DNA from: Betaproteobacteria bacterium
GTDB taxonomy: Bacteria; Pseudomonadota; Gammaproteobacteria; Burkholderiales; Burkholderiaceae_C
Reading direction: 5' to 3'
Length of the DNA stretch: 64,000 nucleotides
Assembly: GCA_016716535.1 (NCBI GenBank)
Contig: JADJWD010000007.1
Span: 1,116,001 to 1,180,000 of the forward strand
Shown here: piece by piece, positions 25,409 to 34,636 of the stretch
Position numbering within the stretch: position 1 is the first letter of the stretch
Layout of the letters: every line of letters begins with the position of its first letter
Notes under the pieces: generated by a model
What the model saw: the letters and a program-made list of their open reading frames with translations, nothing else
The model's database searches: none
Told to the model about the DNA's origin: nothing
Made by a program: the position numbers and the translations under genes

Positions 25409-27206
25409 GCGCCGGCGCGAGGACCCGGCAGCCGGCCCGGCCGCGCCAAGCAGCGCCAGCGACGTCGCGGCGCTGATCGCCGAGCAGCTGCCGCGCCGTC
25501 GCCGCCGGCTCGGGCTGGCGTTTGTCGGCCTCGGCGTGCTGGCGCTGGCGGCGCAGACGTTCTTCGAGTGGCTGCTGCCGTACGACGGCGCGGGCCTGTT
25601 GAACTTGCGCCGCTGGCTGGCGATGCCGGCGCTTTCGCCGGCGATGCTGGCCTGGGGCTGGGCGGCGCTGTGTGTGCTGCTGCTGGCCACGCTCGTGCAG
25701 CGCCATCGCGCGCACGATCTGCTCGCCGCGCTAGCGGGCCTGGCGCTCGGCTCGGCCTACGCCGCGGCCGGCGGCCCCTCGCCGGCGGTGGCGATGTTGT
25801 GCCTGGTCGGTGTGGCGAGCCTCGGCTGGCAGGCGCGGGGCGGCGGTGGCCTCGCGCTGCTGCTCGGCACAGCGGTCGCGGTGGCGGCGTGGGACGCGCT
25901 GCTGTCGGGCTTTCCGACGTTGTGGATCGCCGCCGCGGTGCTGGTGGCGATGTTCGTCTGGATCGACAGCCGCCACATCCGCGCCAGCGACCGGCGCCTG
26001 TTTGCCGCGTTGGAAGAGCGCGACGCGCTGATCCGCGACCTCGACGCGCGCGGCGAGGAGCTGCGCACGGTGGAGCGCGCGCGCACGCGGCTCTTGGCCA
26101 GCATCAGCCACGACCTGCGCCAGCCGCTGCAGGCCGTGCGCCTGTACGCCGAGGCGCTGCGCGCCCGCCCCGACCTCGACACGACGGCGCGCCGGCTGCT
26201 GAAGCAGCAGGTGCAGGCGGCCGACGACGCGGTCGGCATGCTCGACCAGTTCAGCGAGTTCAGCGCCATCGAGCACGGCATGCTCGTCTCGCACCCCGAA
26301 CTCGTGAACCTGCGCGAGGTGCTCGAACACGTCGCCGGCGGTCTGCAGCCGGCCTACCCGAAGAGCCGCCTGCGCTTGTCGGTGCACGGCCGGCCGACCT
26401 GGGTGTGGATCGATCGCAGCCAGGTCACGCGCCTGGTGCAGAACCTCGCCGGCAACGCCGTGCGCTACAGCGTCGGCGTGCCGATCGAAGGACCGGCGCG
26501 CGTCGTGCTGGCGGTGCGGCCGCAGGGCGGCGGCTGCGTCATCGACGTCGTCGACAACGGCCGCGGCATCCCGGCCGACAAGCTCGAGGCCGTCTTCGAG
26601 CCGTACGTGCAACTGGCGCAGGCGGTCGAGGCCTCGCGCGCCGGCCGCGGCCTGGGGCTGGCGATCGTCAGGGGCCTCGTCGCGCAGCTCGGCCTCGCGC
26701 TCGCGCCGGTGAAGAGCCGGCTCGGCAACGGCACGCGCTTTCGCGTCGGCGTGCCGGCCGCGCTGATGCGCGAGGCGCCGCAGCCACGCACCGTCACCGG
26801 CATACGGCTGACGGCGCGGCTCGACGGCTGGCTGCTGGCGCTGCTGGACGACGAGGACGCGCCGCGGCTGGCGCTGCGCGCGGCACTGGAGAGCGTCGGC
26901 GCCACCGTCGTCGAGGCCGAGTCGCTCGGGCGGCTGAAGCGCGTGCTCGACGCGCAGGAGCGCTTTCCCGACGTGCTCGTCTTCGACCTCGACCTCGGCA
27001 GCCACCAGCCCGACGGCCGCGCCGCGCTGGCCGAATTGCGCCAGGAGTGGGAGATGCAGGTGCCGGCCGTCATCCTCACCGGCCGCGTGGGCGCGCGCAG
27101 CATCATCCTGCCGCCGCAATGCAGCATGCTCGAGAAGCCCGTCGCGCTGGCCGAGCTGGTGGGCGTGCTCAACCGCATCGCGCCGCGGACGGATCTGCCG
27201 CTGTGA
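25398..27206 (+). CDS. Hybrid sensor histidine kinase
   Basis: 602 aa. About six hydrophobic helices (residues 35-190) form a membrane sensor with no named domain, followed by a coiled linker. The HisKA motif is SISHDLRQPLQAVRLYAEAL (phospho-His), and the HATPase shows QNLAGNAVRYS, DNGRGIP and GRGLGLAIVRGL. A C-terminal receiver has the acidic residues DDEDAP, the acceptor Asp in VFDLDLG and a Lys in MLEKPVAL. The start is ATG 25398, with GTG 25395 as an alternative. It overlaps the response regulator. A hybrid kinase of this type probably passes phosphate to that regulator. Confidence 0.94.
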   Translation: MTTERRREDPAAGPAAPSSASDVAALIAEQLPRRRRRLGLAFVGLGVLALAAQTFFEWLLPYDGAGLLNLRRWLAMPALSPAMLAWGWAALCVLLLATLVQRHRAHDLLAALAGLALGSAYAAAGGPSPAVAMLCLVGVASLGWQARGGGGLALLLGTAVAVAAWDALLSGFPTLWIAAAVLVAMFVWIDSRHIRASDRRLFAALEERDALIRDLDARGEELRTVERARTRLLASISHDLRQPLQAVRLYAEALRARPDLDTTARRLLKQQVQAADDAVGMLDQFSEFSAIEHGMLVSHPELVNLREVLEHVAGGLQPAYPKSRLRLSVHGRPTWVWIDRSQVTRLVQNLAGNAVRYSVGVPIEGPARVVLAVRPQGGGCVIDVVDNGRGIPADKLEAVFEPYVQLAQAVEASRAGRGLGLAIVRGLVAQLGLALAPVKSRLGNGTRFRVGVPAALMREAPQPRTVTGIRLTARLDGWLLALLDDEDAPRLALRAALESVGATVVEAESLGRLKRVLDAQERFPDVLVFDLDLGSHQPDGRAALAELRQEWEMQVPAVILTGRVGARSIILPPQCSMLEKPVALAELVGVLNRIAPRTDLPL

Positions 27207-27300
27207 GCGGCGGTGCAGGGCCCTTGATCCCATGGGATCATCGACGGCGCGCCACGCTGGCGCTGCAATGAGCGCACTGCCTGACATCGAGAACCGCCCC

Positions 27301-27888
27301 ATGGCCGCTGTCGTATCGCCCTCCGTTCCGGCCGTGCGCTTCGGTGCTGCGGTCGTCGTGGTGGCCGCGCTGCTCGGCCACGCCGCCGCCTGGGCGCAGG
27401 GCAGCCGGCCGGCGACGCCGCCTGCGGCGCCGGCCGCACCGCCAAAGCCGCAGCTCGCCTTCCAGCTGATCACACCCGACGAAGCGACGCGCGATCGTGA
27501 ACTGCGCGCCAAGAGCGAGTTGCCCGACATGCCCGAGGTGGCGCGCTCGCGCTCGGCACACGGCGTGGCGCCGGCGGCGCTGGGCATCCGCGTGCTGATG
27601 CCGACGCCGCCGCAGGCGCCGGTGACGGTGCCGCTGCGCATCGAACTCGCCTTCGAGACACCGCCGGGCGTGCGCGTCGTGCCATCGACCTTCCGCGTGC
27701 TGTACGGCGTGCTGAAGATCGACCTCACCGAGCGGCTGCGGCGCTTCTCGACGATCAGCGAACGCGGCGTCGTCGTCGACCAGGCGGTCGTGCCCGATGG
27801 CCTGCATCGCCTGTTCCTGCAGGTGGCCGACGACAAGGGCAACGTCGCCGAGCAGGAGCTGCGCCTGCGCGTCGGGGTGGTGTCTTGA
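27301..27888 (+). CDS. Hypothetical exported protein
   Basis: About 195 aa. A hydrophobic segment ending in HAAAWAQG looks like a cleaved signal peptide. It is followed by a Pro/Ala linker and a beta-rich domain (VTVPLRIELAFETPPG, FRVLYGVLKIDLTERL, HRLFLQVADDKGNVAEQELR) that resembles an Ig-like or transglutaminase-adjacent fold but matches no family I can name. An upstream ATG at 27268 would add 11 residues. The stop overlaps the TTG start of the following OmpA-like gene (TTGA), so they are coupled and probably work together in the periplasm. Confidence 0.7.
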   Translation: MAAVVSPSVPAVRFGAAVVVVAALLGHAAAWAQGSRPATPPAAPAAPPKPQLAFQLITPDEATRDRELRAKSELPDMPEVARSRSAHGVAPAALGIRVLMPTPPQAPVTVPLRIELAFETPPGVRVVPSTFRVLYGVLKIDLTERLRRFSTISERGVVVDQAVVPDGLHRLFLQVADDKGNVAEQELRLRVGVVS

Positions 27889-28490
27889 AGCCGGCACGCC
27901 GCGTGATCGCCGGCGTGCTCGGCGGCGCGATCGGCGTGACGCTGGCGGCGCTGCTCGGCTGGCCGGCCACTGCCGCCGCCGGCGACGACCCCGAAGTGCG
28001 GCGCATGATCGAGTCGCTGCGGCCGGCGGCCGGGCGCACGCGCAACCTCGTCATCGAGCCGGCGGCCGCGCCGACGGCGGTCCCTTCGACGACTTCGGCG
28101 ACATCGACCACCGCACCGCCCTCGCCTGCGCGCCCGGCACCTACCGCCCCCGCCGGCGGCCTGTCGCTGGCGATCGCCTTCGAGCCCAACTCGGCGCAGC
28201 TGCGCCCCGAGAGCGGCGCGACCCTCGGCGCGCTGGTCGCGGCGATGATCTCGCCCGAGCTGCGCCAGCAGCGCTTCGTCATCGAGGGCCACACCGACGC
28301 GAGCGGTACAGCGGCGCAGAACCTGCGCCTGTCGCGCGCGCGTGCCGAGCAGGTGCGGCTGTACCTCGTGACGCTCGGTGTCGAGGCCGAGCGGCTGCGC
28401 GCTGTCGGCCGGGGCTCGAGCGAGCCGGTGAACCGCGGTGATCCGCGCTCACCGGAGAACCGGCGCGTGCGCGTGCTGGCGCTGCCGTAG
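27885..28490 (+). CDS. OmpA-family protein, second paralogue
   Basis: 201 aa. An N-terminal hydrophobic export signal (residues 5-33) is followed by a Thr/Pro/Ala linker and an OmpA C-terminal domain with LSLAIAFEPNSAQL, IEGHTDASGTAAQNLRLSRA, RAEQVRLYL and VGRGSSEPVN, ending in NRRVRVLAL. Peptidoglycan binding is predicted. The start is a TTG at 27885 overlapping the previous stop; a GTG at 27903 would be a shorter alternative. It resembles the OmpA-like protein divergent from the two-component system. Confidence 0.88.
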   Translation: MKPARRVIAGVLGGAIGVTLAALLGWPATAAAGDDPEVRRMIESLRPAAGRTRNLVIEPAAAPTAVPSTTSATSTTAPPSPARPAPTAPAGGLSLAIAFEPNSAQLRPESGATLGALVAAMISPELRQQRFVIEGHTDASGTAAQNLRLSRARAEQVRLYLVTLGVEAERLRAVGRGSSEPVNRGDPRSPENRRVRVLALP

Positions 28491-28536
28491 TTCCGGCGCG
28501 GGCTCGCCGCGCGCTGCGGCGCCGGAATAATGCCGC

Positions 28537-29115
28537 GTGCGCGCCGTAAACCCCGCAGTGGATGCTCCCCCGGTCTTCCGCCAGCGGCTGCTCGACGCGA
28601 TCCCGCGCCTGCGCCGCTATGCGCGTTCGTTGACGCACGAGGTGCACGAGGCGGACGACCTGACGCAGCAGACGCTGGAGCGTGCGCTCGCGCACTGGCG
28701 TCAGTTCGATCCCGAGCGCGACATCCTGGTGTGGCTGCTGTCGATCGCGCACAACGCGTTCCTCGACGGCCGCCGCCGCGACGCGAGGATGCAGTTCTCC
28801 GACCCCGACGACGTGCAGCGCACGATGGATGCCGACGGCGGCAGCCCCGGCACCGACGTCGGCCTGCGCCTGGACCTGACGGCGGCGCTCGCGCGCCTGT
28901 CGCCCGAGCAGCGCGAGCCGCTGGTGCTGGTGTGCGTGGAACAGCTCAGTTATGCCGAGGTCGCCGAGGCGCTGCGCATCCCGATCGGCACCGTGATGTC
29001 GCGCGTCTGCCGGGCGCGGCAGGTGCTCAGGCGGTTCCTCGGCGGCGGTGCGGCGGACGAGCCGCGCGGCGGCCACGCCGCCCGTGAAGGCGCCACGCTC
29101 AGGCGGGTGGTGTGA
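28537..29115 (+). CDS. ECF-type RNA polymerase sigma factor
   Basis: 192 aa. Region 2 is visible as LRRYARSLTHEVHEADDLTQ with WLLSIAHNAFLDGRRR, and region 4 as LSPEQREPLVLVCVEQLSYA with IGTVMSRVCRARQVLRRFL. No region 3 or 1 is present, as expected for ECF factors. Only GTG starts are available (28537 or 28558). The next gene begins two bases after the stop and encodes an anti-sigma factor (frameshifted in this sequence), the usual partner. Target promoters are unknown. Confidence 0.93.
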   Translation: MRAVNPAVDAPPVFRQRLLDAIPRLRRYARSLTHEVHEADDLTQQTLERALAHWRQFDPERDILVWLLSIAHNAFLDGRRRDARMQFSDPDDVQRTMDADGGSPGTDVGLRLDLTAALARLSPEQREPLVLVCVEQLSYAEVAEALRIPIGTVMSRVCRARQVLRRFLGGGAADEPRGGHAAREGATLRRVV

Positions 29116-29116
29116 G

Positions 29117-30258
29117 ATGAACACGCCGCGCTTTTCCGACGAACAGCTCAGCGCCTGGGTCGACGGCGAAGGCACGCCCGCCGAGCGCGCCGAGGTCGCC
29201 GCCTGGCTGCGCGCGCATCCCGACGACGCCGCGCGCGTGCAGGCCTGGGCGCAGGACCGCGCCGCGCTCGCGGCGGCCTACGACGCGGTCGCCGACGAGC
29301 CGGTGCCGGCGCATCTGCGCGCGGTCGTGCAGGGGGCCATGCCGATGCGGCCGCGCGGTGGGCGCGCGGCGCAACGGGTGCGACCGGTGCGACCGGTACG
29401 ACTGGCGCGACCGGCGCGACGGCCGCGTCCGGCGCCACGGGCACCCCGGCCGCCGCAGCACTGGGCTGGGCGGCGTGGCCTACTGGGTCCATGTGGCAGC
29501 TCGCCGCCGCCGTGGCCGCGGTTTTCGTGCTTGGCGCCGTCGCCGGCGGCGGGCTCGCCTGGCAGTGGCAGGAGCGCACGACGCTGGCGCGTGCGCGCAC
29601 CGCCGCGCCGGCGACCGCGGCGGCCGCCGCGCCGCAAGGCTGGCTGCAACGCGCGGCCTTCGCGCACAGCGTCTACGCGCCCGAGCCGCGCCACCACGTC
29701 GAGGTGAAGGCGCAGGAAGAACACCTGGCGCGCTGGCTGACGCGGCGCATCGAGACGCCGGTGAAACTCTTCGACCTGCGCGCAATGGGCTTCGAGCTGG
29801 TCGGCGGCCGGCTGCTGCCCGACGGCCCGGGCAAGAGCGCGCAGCTGATGTACCAGGACGGCGACGGCAAGCGCGTCACCGTCTACCTGCGCAAGCCCGA
29901 GCGCGGCACCGACACCGCCTTCCGCTACGAGCAGCAAGGCCGGCTCGGCATGTTCTACTGGGTCGACGAGAAGACCGGCTTCGCGCTCGTCGGCGAGCTG
30001 CCGAAAGAGCGCCTGCTCGCGATGGCCAAGTCGATCTACGACCAGGACGCGACGCTGCCGGCGCCTTCGCTGGTGGTGCCGGGGGCGGCGTCGGCGGCAG
30101 CATCGGCAGCGGCGTCGGCGGGCGGCCCCATCGGCGTACCGGCCGCCGTGCCCATCGTCGCACCGGCCGCTGCGCCCGCCGCGGCATCGGCCGCGTCCGC
30201 CCCGCGCTGCCAGAGCGGCTCGCCGCAACAGGAGGTACGCGGCCGCTGCCTAGAATGA
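29117..30258 (+). pseudogene. Anti-sigma factor gene, frameshifted
   Basis: The N-terminal anti-sigma domain (MNTPRFSDEQLSAWVDGEGT to VPAHLRAVVQGAM, from 29117) is in one frame. A Gly-Ala-Thr repeat, the transmembrane helix (WQLAAAVAAVFVLGAVAGGG) and the periplasmic domain (HSVYAPEPRHHVEVKAQEEH to the end at 30258) are in another. The shift lies at about 29330-29400, near a run of five G and nine-base repeats. With both parts joined, the product would be a normal membrane anti-sigma factor of about 380 aa for the adjacent ECF sigma. As written, only a soluble N-terminal part could be made. Sequencing error, phase variation or true decay are all possible. Confidence 0.8.
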
Positions 30259-30262
30259 TTCG

Positions 30263-31879
30263 ATGCTCTCGCCGCCGCCGCGCCGCACCCTCTCGTGGGC
30301 GGCGGCGCACCGGTTGGCGGCCGTCACCTGGCTCGGCTTCGCCTCCGGGCTGCCGCTGGCGCTGACCGGACAGGCGCTGCAAGCCTGGCTCACGGTCGAG
30401 GGGCTCGACCTCGCGACGATCGGCTTCCTGTCGCTGGTCGGGCTGCCGTACACGTTCAAGTTCCTCTGGGCGCCGCTGATGGACCGCTTCGAGTGCGTCG
30501 GCGCGCTCGGGCGGCGGCGCGGCTGGCTCGTCGTGACGCAGGCGCTGCTGGCGGCGCTGCTGCTGGCGCTGGCCGCCGTTTCGCCGCAGGCTTCGCTGCG
30601 CGCGTTTGCGCTGCTGGCGCTGGCGGTGGCGTTTGCGTCGGCGTCGCAGGACGTGGTCGTCGACGCCTACCGCACCGACCTGCTCGGCGCGGCCGAGCGC
30701 GGCCTCGGCGCGTCGCTCGGCGTGATGGGCTATCGGCTGGCGATGATCCTCTCGGGTGGCGTGGCGCTGATCTGGACCGACGCGCAGCAAGGCGGCGGCT
30801 GGACGTGGCCCGAGGTCTATCGCTTCATGGCCGGTGTGATGGCGGTGGCGGCGGTCGTCTCGGCATCGCTGCTGCCGCGGCTGGCGCGGCCTGGGGACGG
30901 TGCGTCGGCCGCATCGGCGACATCGGGCACCGCCACGATCAACCCGCCGCAAGGGTCCGCCCGCCACGACCTCCTCGGCTTCCTCGCCGTGCTCGCCGCG
31001 GTGGCCATCGGCGTCGTGCTCAGCGACCGCTTCGCCCCCGGCCTCGCGCGCACGTTGTTCGGCTCTTGGCTCGAAGCGACCGCCCTGCCGCCCGCGCTGC
31101 GACAGCGCTGGCTCGATCTCGCGGCGCTGCTGCTGGGCATCTCGTTCACGCTGCCGCTGGCGGCGTGGGCGGCGCGGCGCGCGCGCTTCGAGACGCTATT
31201 GGCCGGCCTCGGCAGCTACTTCGCGACGCCGGGCGCGGTCGGCTTCCTCGTTCTCATCGTGCTCTACAAGCTCGGCGACGCCTTCGCCGGCTCGCTGATG
31301 ACGCCGTTCCTGCTCAAGAGCATGGCGTACAGCTCGGCCGAGGTCGGCGTCGTCAACAAGGTCATCGGCCTGTGGATGACGATCGGCGGCGCGCTCGTCG
31401 GCGGTGCGTTGATGCTCAAGCTCGGGCTGTGGCGCTCCCTCGTGCTGTTCGGCGTGCTGCAACTGGCCTCGAACCTCGGCTTCTGGTGGCTGGCGGTCGG
31501 CGGCAAGGGCAGCCTCGGCGGCGCCGTGCTGCCGGCTTTCGACTGGGGCTTCGTCAAGCTCGCCGCGGCGACGCCGGTGGACGGGGCGCTCCTGATGGTC
31601 GTCGCCTTCGAGAACATCACCGGCGGCATGGGCACGGCGGCCTTCGTCGCCTTCCTGATGAGCCTGTGCAACCAGCGCTTCACGGCGACGCAGTACGCGC
31701 TGTTGTCGGCGTTTGCGTCGGTGGGCCGGGTGTGGGTGGGGCCGCTGGCCGGCGTGCTGGCCGAGAGCATCGGCTGGCCGACGTTCTTCCTGCTGAGCAC
31801 GGCGCTCGCCGTGCCGGCGCTCGTGATGCTGTGGTGGCTGCGCGCGCCGCTGCGGGCGCTGGATGCAGCGCCGGGTTGA
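30263..31879 (+). CDS. ampG: AmpG-type muropeptide permease (MFS)
   Basis: 538 aa with about 14 hydrophobic helices. AmpG family features are LGFASGLPLALTGQALQAWL at the start, GLPYTFKFLWAPLMDR, SASQDVVVDAYRTDLL and, in the second half, YKLGDAFAGSLMTPFLL. It should import anhydro-muropeptides for cell wall recycling. TAGAAT sits six bases before the ATG and no ribosome site is close, so the mRNA may start at the initiation codon. It is followed by an M48 protease. Confidence 0.92.
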   Translation: MLSPPPRRTLSWAAAHRLAAVTWLGFASGLPLALTGQALQAWLTVEGLDLATIGFLSLVGLPYTFKFLWAPLMDRFECVGALGRRRGWLVVTQALLAALLLALAAVSPQASLRAFALLALAVAFASASQDVVVDAYRTDLLGAAERGLGASLGVMGYRLAMILSGGVALIWTDAQQGGGWTWPEVYRFMAGVMAVAAVVSASLLPRLARPGDGASAASATSGTATINPPQGSARHDLLGFLAVLAAVAIGVVLSDRFAPGLARTLFGSWLEATALPPALRQRWLDLAALLLGISFTLPLAAWAARRARFETLLAGLGSYFATPGAVGFLVLIVLYKLGDAFAGSLMTPFLLKSMAYSSAEVGVVNKVIGLWMTIGGALVGGALMLKLGLWRSLVLFGVLQLASNLGFWWLAVGGKGSLGGAVLPAFDWGFVKLAAATPVDGALLMVVAFENITGGMGTAAFVAFLMSLCNQRFTATQYALLSAFASVGRVWVGPLAGVLAESIGWPTFFLLSTALAVPALVMLWWLRAPLRALDAAPG

Positions 31880-31952
31880 TGTGAGCAAGGCTGAGCCGGG
31901 CACGGCCCTTGCACTTACCGGGCCAAGACCCCAACTTGCCAGAATGCGGCCG

Positions 31953-32888
31953 ATGTCCGACCTGAGCGGCGATCACCTGCCTGCGCCTCTTGCCGGCGCG
32001 GCGTGCGCCTGCGCGCGCCACGTCGACCCGGCGCGGCGGCAGCTCTTCACTGGTCTCGTCGGCCTGGCCGGCGCCGCGGCCGGCCTCGCGCCCGCGTCCG
32101 ACGCGCTGGCACAAGCCAAGCCCGCCGCCGACCCCGAGTGCAAGCGCTCGGCGCTGACCGGCGCCGTGTCGGCCGAGACCGTCGAAGGCCAGGCGCGCCA
32201 GCAGTATCTGCAGCTGATGCGCGAGGCGCAGAGCAAGAACGCGCTGGCCGGCGCCGACGACCCGCAGCTGCAGCGGCTGCGCTACATCGCCGGGCGCATC
32301 ATCCCGTTCACGCCGGCGTGCAACGCCCGTGCGCGCGACTGGCGCTGGGAGGTGCAGCTGCTGCGCAGCAACTCGCTGAACGCGTTTTGCATGCCCGGGG
32401 GCAAGATCGCCTTCTTCACCGGCATCCTGGCGCGGCTGAAGCTCAGCGACGACGAGGTGGCGATGATCATGGGCCACGAGGCGGCGCACGCGCTGCTCGA
32501 GCACGCGCGCGAGCAGTTCGTCAAGAGCACCGGCACGAGCGTCGGGCTGCGGTTGCTGTCGGCGCTGCTGGGCTTCGGCAACCTCGGCGATCTCGCGGCG
32601 CAAGGCACCGCGCAACTGCTGAGCCTGAAGTTCGGCCGCGACGACGAGGGCGAGGCCGACGCGCTCGGCCTGCTGCTGGCCGCGCGTGCCGGCTACGACC
32701 CGCGCGCCGGCGTGTCGCTGTGGCAGAAGATGGGCCAGGTGCAAAGCGGCAACGCGCCGCCGGCGTGGCTCTCGACGCACCCCGCGGGACCCGCGCGCAC
32801 GCGCGAGATCCAGCAGCGCCTGCCGCGCGTCGTGCCGGAGTTCGATCGCGCGGCGGCGCCGGATCGGCGGTTTCCGGTGGCTGGCTAG
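31953..32888 (+). CDS. M48 family metallopeptidase (periplasmic)
   Basis: About 311 aa. A twin-arginine-like DPARRQLFTGLVG precedes a hydrophobic stretch ending near SDALAQA, so export by Tat is likely. The zinc motif is MGHEAAHALLEH (HExxH), with the third ligand in DDEGEADALG. LNAFCMPGGKIAFFTGIL is typical for the M48 family (BepA/LoiP-like), which takes part in outer-membrane quality control. CAGAAT lies seven bases before the chosen ATG; an ATG at 31944 adds three residues. Confidence 0.92.
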   Translation: MSDLSGDHLPAPLAGAACACARHVDPARRQLFTGLVGLAGAAAGLAPASDALAQAKPAADPECKRSALTGAVSAETVEGQARQQYLQLMREAQSKNALAGADDPQLQRLRYIAGRIIPFTPACNARARDWRWEVQLLRSNSLNAFCMPGGKIAFFTGILARLKLSDDEVAMIMGHEAAHALLEHAREQFVKSTGTSVGLRLLSALLGFGNLGDLAAQGTAQLLSLKFGRDDEGEADALGLLLAARAGYDPRAGVSLWQKMGQVQSGNAPPAWLSTHPAGPARTREIQQRLPRVVPEFDRAAAPDRRFPVAG

Positions 32889-32889
32889 C

Positions 32890-33564
32890 TCACCACTTCG
32901 CCGGCAGCCCCTTCAGCAGCCGCACGTGGCGGCGGCCGCTTTCGACGTAGCCGCCGCGCTCGAGGTCCTTCATCACGCGCGTCACCATCTCGCGGCTGCA
33001 GCCGATGACCTGCGAGATCTCCTTGTGCGAAGGCGCCGGATCGAGGCCGCGCGTGCCGTCGGGCAGCACCACCGCCTGCGCGTCGAGGTACCCCTTCAGG
33101 CGCCCGTACACGTCGTTCAGCGCGATCTGGCGCAGGCTGATCGTCGCGTGGCGCGCGCGGCGGATCACCTTGGCCAGCAGCTCGAACGCGAACTGCGGCT
33201 GCTCGGCCAGGTGCGCTTCGAGCGTGCGGCGCGTCACCAGCGCCACGACGGCGGGCTCGACGGCCTCGACGTCGGCCGAGCGCGGGCCGCCGTCCAGGCT
33301 CATCTCGCCGACGTACTCGCCCGGGCCGTAGACGCCGTAGGTCACCTCGCGGTCGTCGGCGCCGACGCTGTAGGCTCGCAGCCGCCCCTGCACGACGAGG
33401 AAGAGCGTGTCGCCGATGTCGTTTTCGGTGATCAGCCGCGTGCCCTTGCGCACGCGCCGCAGTTCGCCGCGGCGCGCCAGCGCGCGCAGGCTCTCGGTGA
33501 AAGGGGCCCGCTCGAGCAGCGTGGCCAGGTCGGGTGCGGGGGTCTTGGACGTTTTCGGGGGCAT
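32890..33564 (-). CDS. Crp/Fnr family transcriptional regulator
   Basis: 224 aa. The N-terminal cyclic-nucleotide-binding fold shows GDTLFLVVQGRLRAY and GPGEYVGEMSLDGGPRSADV. The central helix is VYGRLKGYLD. The C-terminal winged helix contains SHKEISQVIGCSREMVTRVM with recognition helix residues R-E-M-V-x-R. There are no N-terminal Cys residues, so it is not an Fnr-type iron-sulfur sensor; the phosphate cassette resembles Crp/Clp-like factors. It ends two bases from the stop of the M48 gene on the other strand. Confidence 0.94.
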   Translation of the reverse strand: MPPKTSKTPAPDLATLLERAPFTESLRALARRGELRRVRKGTRLITENDIGDTLFLVVQGRLRAYSVGADDREVTYGVYGPGEYVGEMSLDGGPRSADVEAVEPAVVALVTRRTLEAHLAEQPQFAFELLAKVIRRARHATISLRQIALNDVYGRLKGYLDAQAVVLPDGTRGLDPAPSHKEISQVIGCSREMVTRVMKDLERGGYVESGRRHVRLLKGLPAKW

Positions 33565-33697
33565 CGTGCGGCGGCGCCCCGCAGCCCGGCCCGCGAACCG
33601 TGTCGCGAGCGCGGCCCGTGGGGCGCGCCGATCTTAGCGGCCGGGGTGCGCCGCCTGCTTTTCCTCCGAAGTCATCTCTGCGCCAACTCAGGCGATC

Positions 33698-34522
33698 TCA
33701 GGCACACAGCGGCATGCGCGCCGCGCCCAGCGCGACGGCCGTGCTGCGCAGCGCGCCCACCAGCGGCGGCAGCACCGCCACCTGGCTGACCAGTTCGCGG
33801 ATGCTGTTCGTGCCGGTCTTGGCGCGGATGCTGCCGATCTGCGTGCGCACCGTCGACACGGCCACGCCCTGCTCGGCGGCGATGCGTGTGGGCTTCACGC
33901 CGGCGCACAAGAGGCCGAGCACGCGCGTCTCGGCCGGCGTCAGCTCGCGCGCCCGCGCGTAACCGAGCACCGACAGCTCCTCGCAGACGCCGCGCTTGCC
34001 GAGGATCAGGAGCGTCGCGCCGCCGCGCGCATCGGCGCCGGGCAGCGGCACCACCGAGACGGCGACAAAGCGCTCGCCGCGGCCGAGCGTGACGAGCCGC
34101 CGGCGGCCGCGCTGCGCGTCGGCCAGCGCCTGCTGCAGCGTCGCCGCCTCGGCCGGCGCCGGGGCGACGAGCGTGCGGCCGTCGAGCTGCAGCGCGCCGT
34201 TGCGGCCGAGTTCGCAGCGCGCGACGTGGTTGACGTAGAGGACCTGGCCTTCGCCGTCGACGAGCAGCATGCCGTAGTCGATCTCGTCCAGCATGTGCGC
34301 CAGGCACCGCGCCAGCGGCGCGAGTTCGTCGCGCTCGACGGCGCCGGTGGCCGGGGTGGCGCGCAGGGCATGGGCCGTTGCGTTCGCGGCGGGCGCGGTG
34401 GCCGGCACGGCGCCGAGCAGGGCGCCGAGCTGGCCGCTGATTGGCAACCGGGCCGGTCCGGCGCCCAGCGGCACCGGCGGCGGGGCGTTCGGGCGCAGCG
34501 GGCTGGCAAACGTCTGGAGCAT
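33698..34522 (-). CDS. LuxR-type regulator with PAS-like N-terminal domain
   Basis: 274 aa. The C-terminal HTH reads LTPAETRVLGLLCAGVKPTR with VSTVRTQIGSIRAKTGTNS. The middle (LDEIDYGMLLVDGEGQVLYV onwards) looks like a PAS-like sensor; the first about 75 residues are Pro/Ala-rich and probably disordered. No receiver domain is present. GAGGAA precedes the ATG at 34522. It is divergent from the VanX-like dipeptidase with a shared regulatory region holding a perfect inverted repeat. Confidence 0.9.
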   Translation of the reverse strand: MLQTFASPLRPNAPPPVPLGAGPARLPISGQLGALLGAVPATAPAANATAHALRATPATGAVERDELAPLARCLAHMLDEIDYGMLLVDGEGQVLYVNHVARCELGRNGALQLDGRTLVAPAPAEAATLQQALADAQRGRRRLVTLGRGERFVAVSVVPLPGADARGGATLLILGKRGVCEELSVLGYARARELTPAETRVLGLLCAGVKPTRIAAEQGVAVSTVRTQIGSIRAKTGTNSIRELVSQVAVLPPLVGALRSTAVALGAARMPLCA

Positions 34523-34599
34523 GGTTCGTTCCTCGTTCTTGTCACCGGCGGCGGTATGGCCACCAGACTGAAGCGTAGGGAACGACCTGTTCCGGCGAT

Positions 34600-34636
34600 G
34601 GTGAATCCGAACGCGGGAAACGGTGACGGATTCACC
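34600..34636. promoter_or_regulatory. Perfect inverted repeat in the LuxR/dipeptidase divergent region
   Basis: GGTGAATCCG at 34600-34609 and CGGATTCACC at 34627-34636 form perfect 10-base arms with a 17-base spacer. The 325-base gap (34523-34847) otherwise shows no gene. This is a candidate operator for the adjacent LuxR-type protein. Confidence 0.45.
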
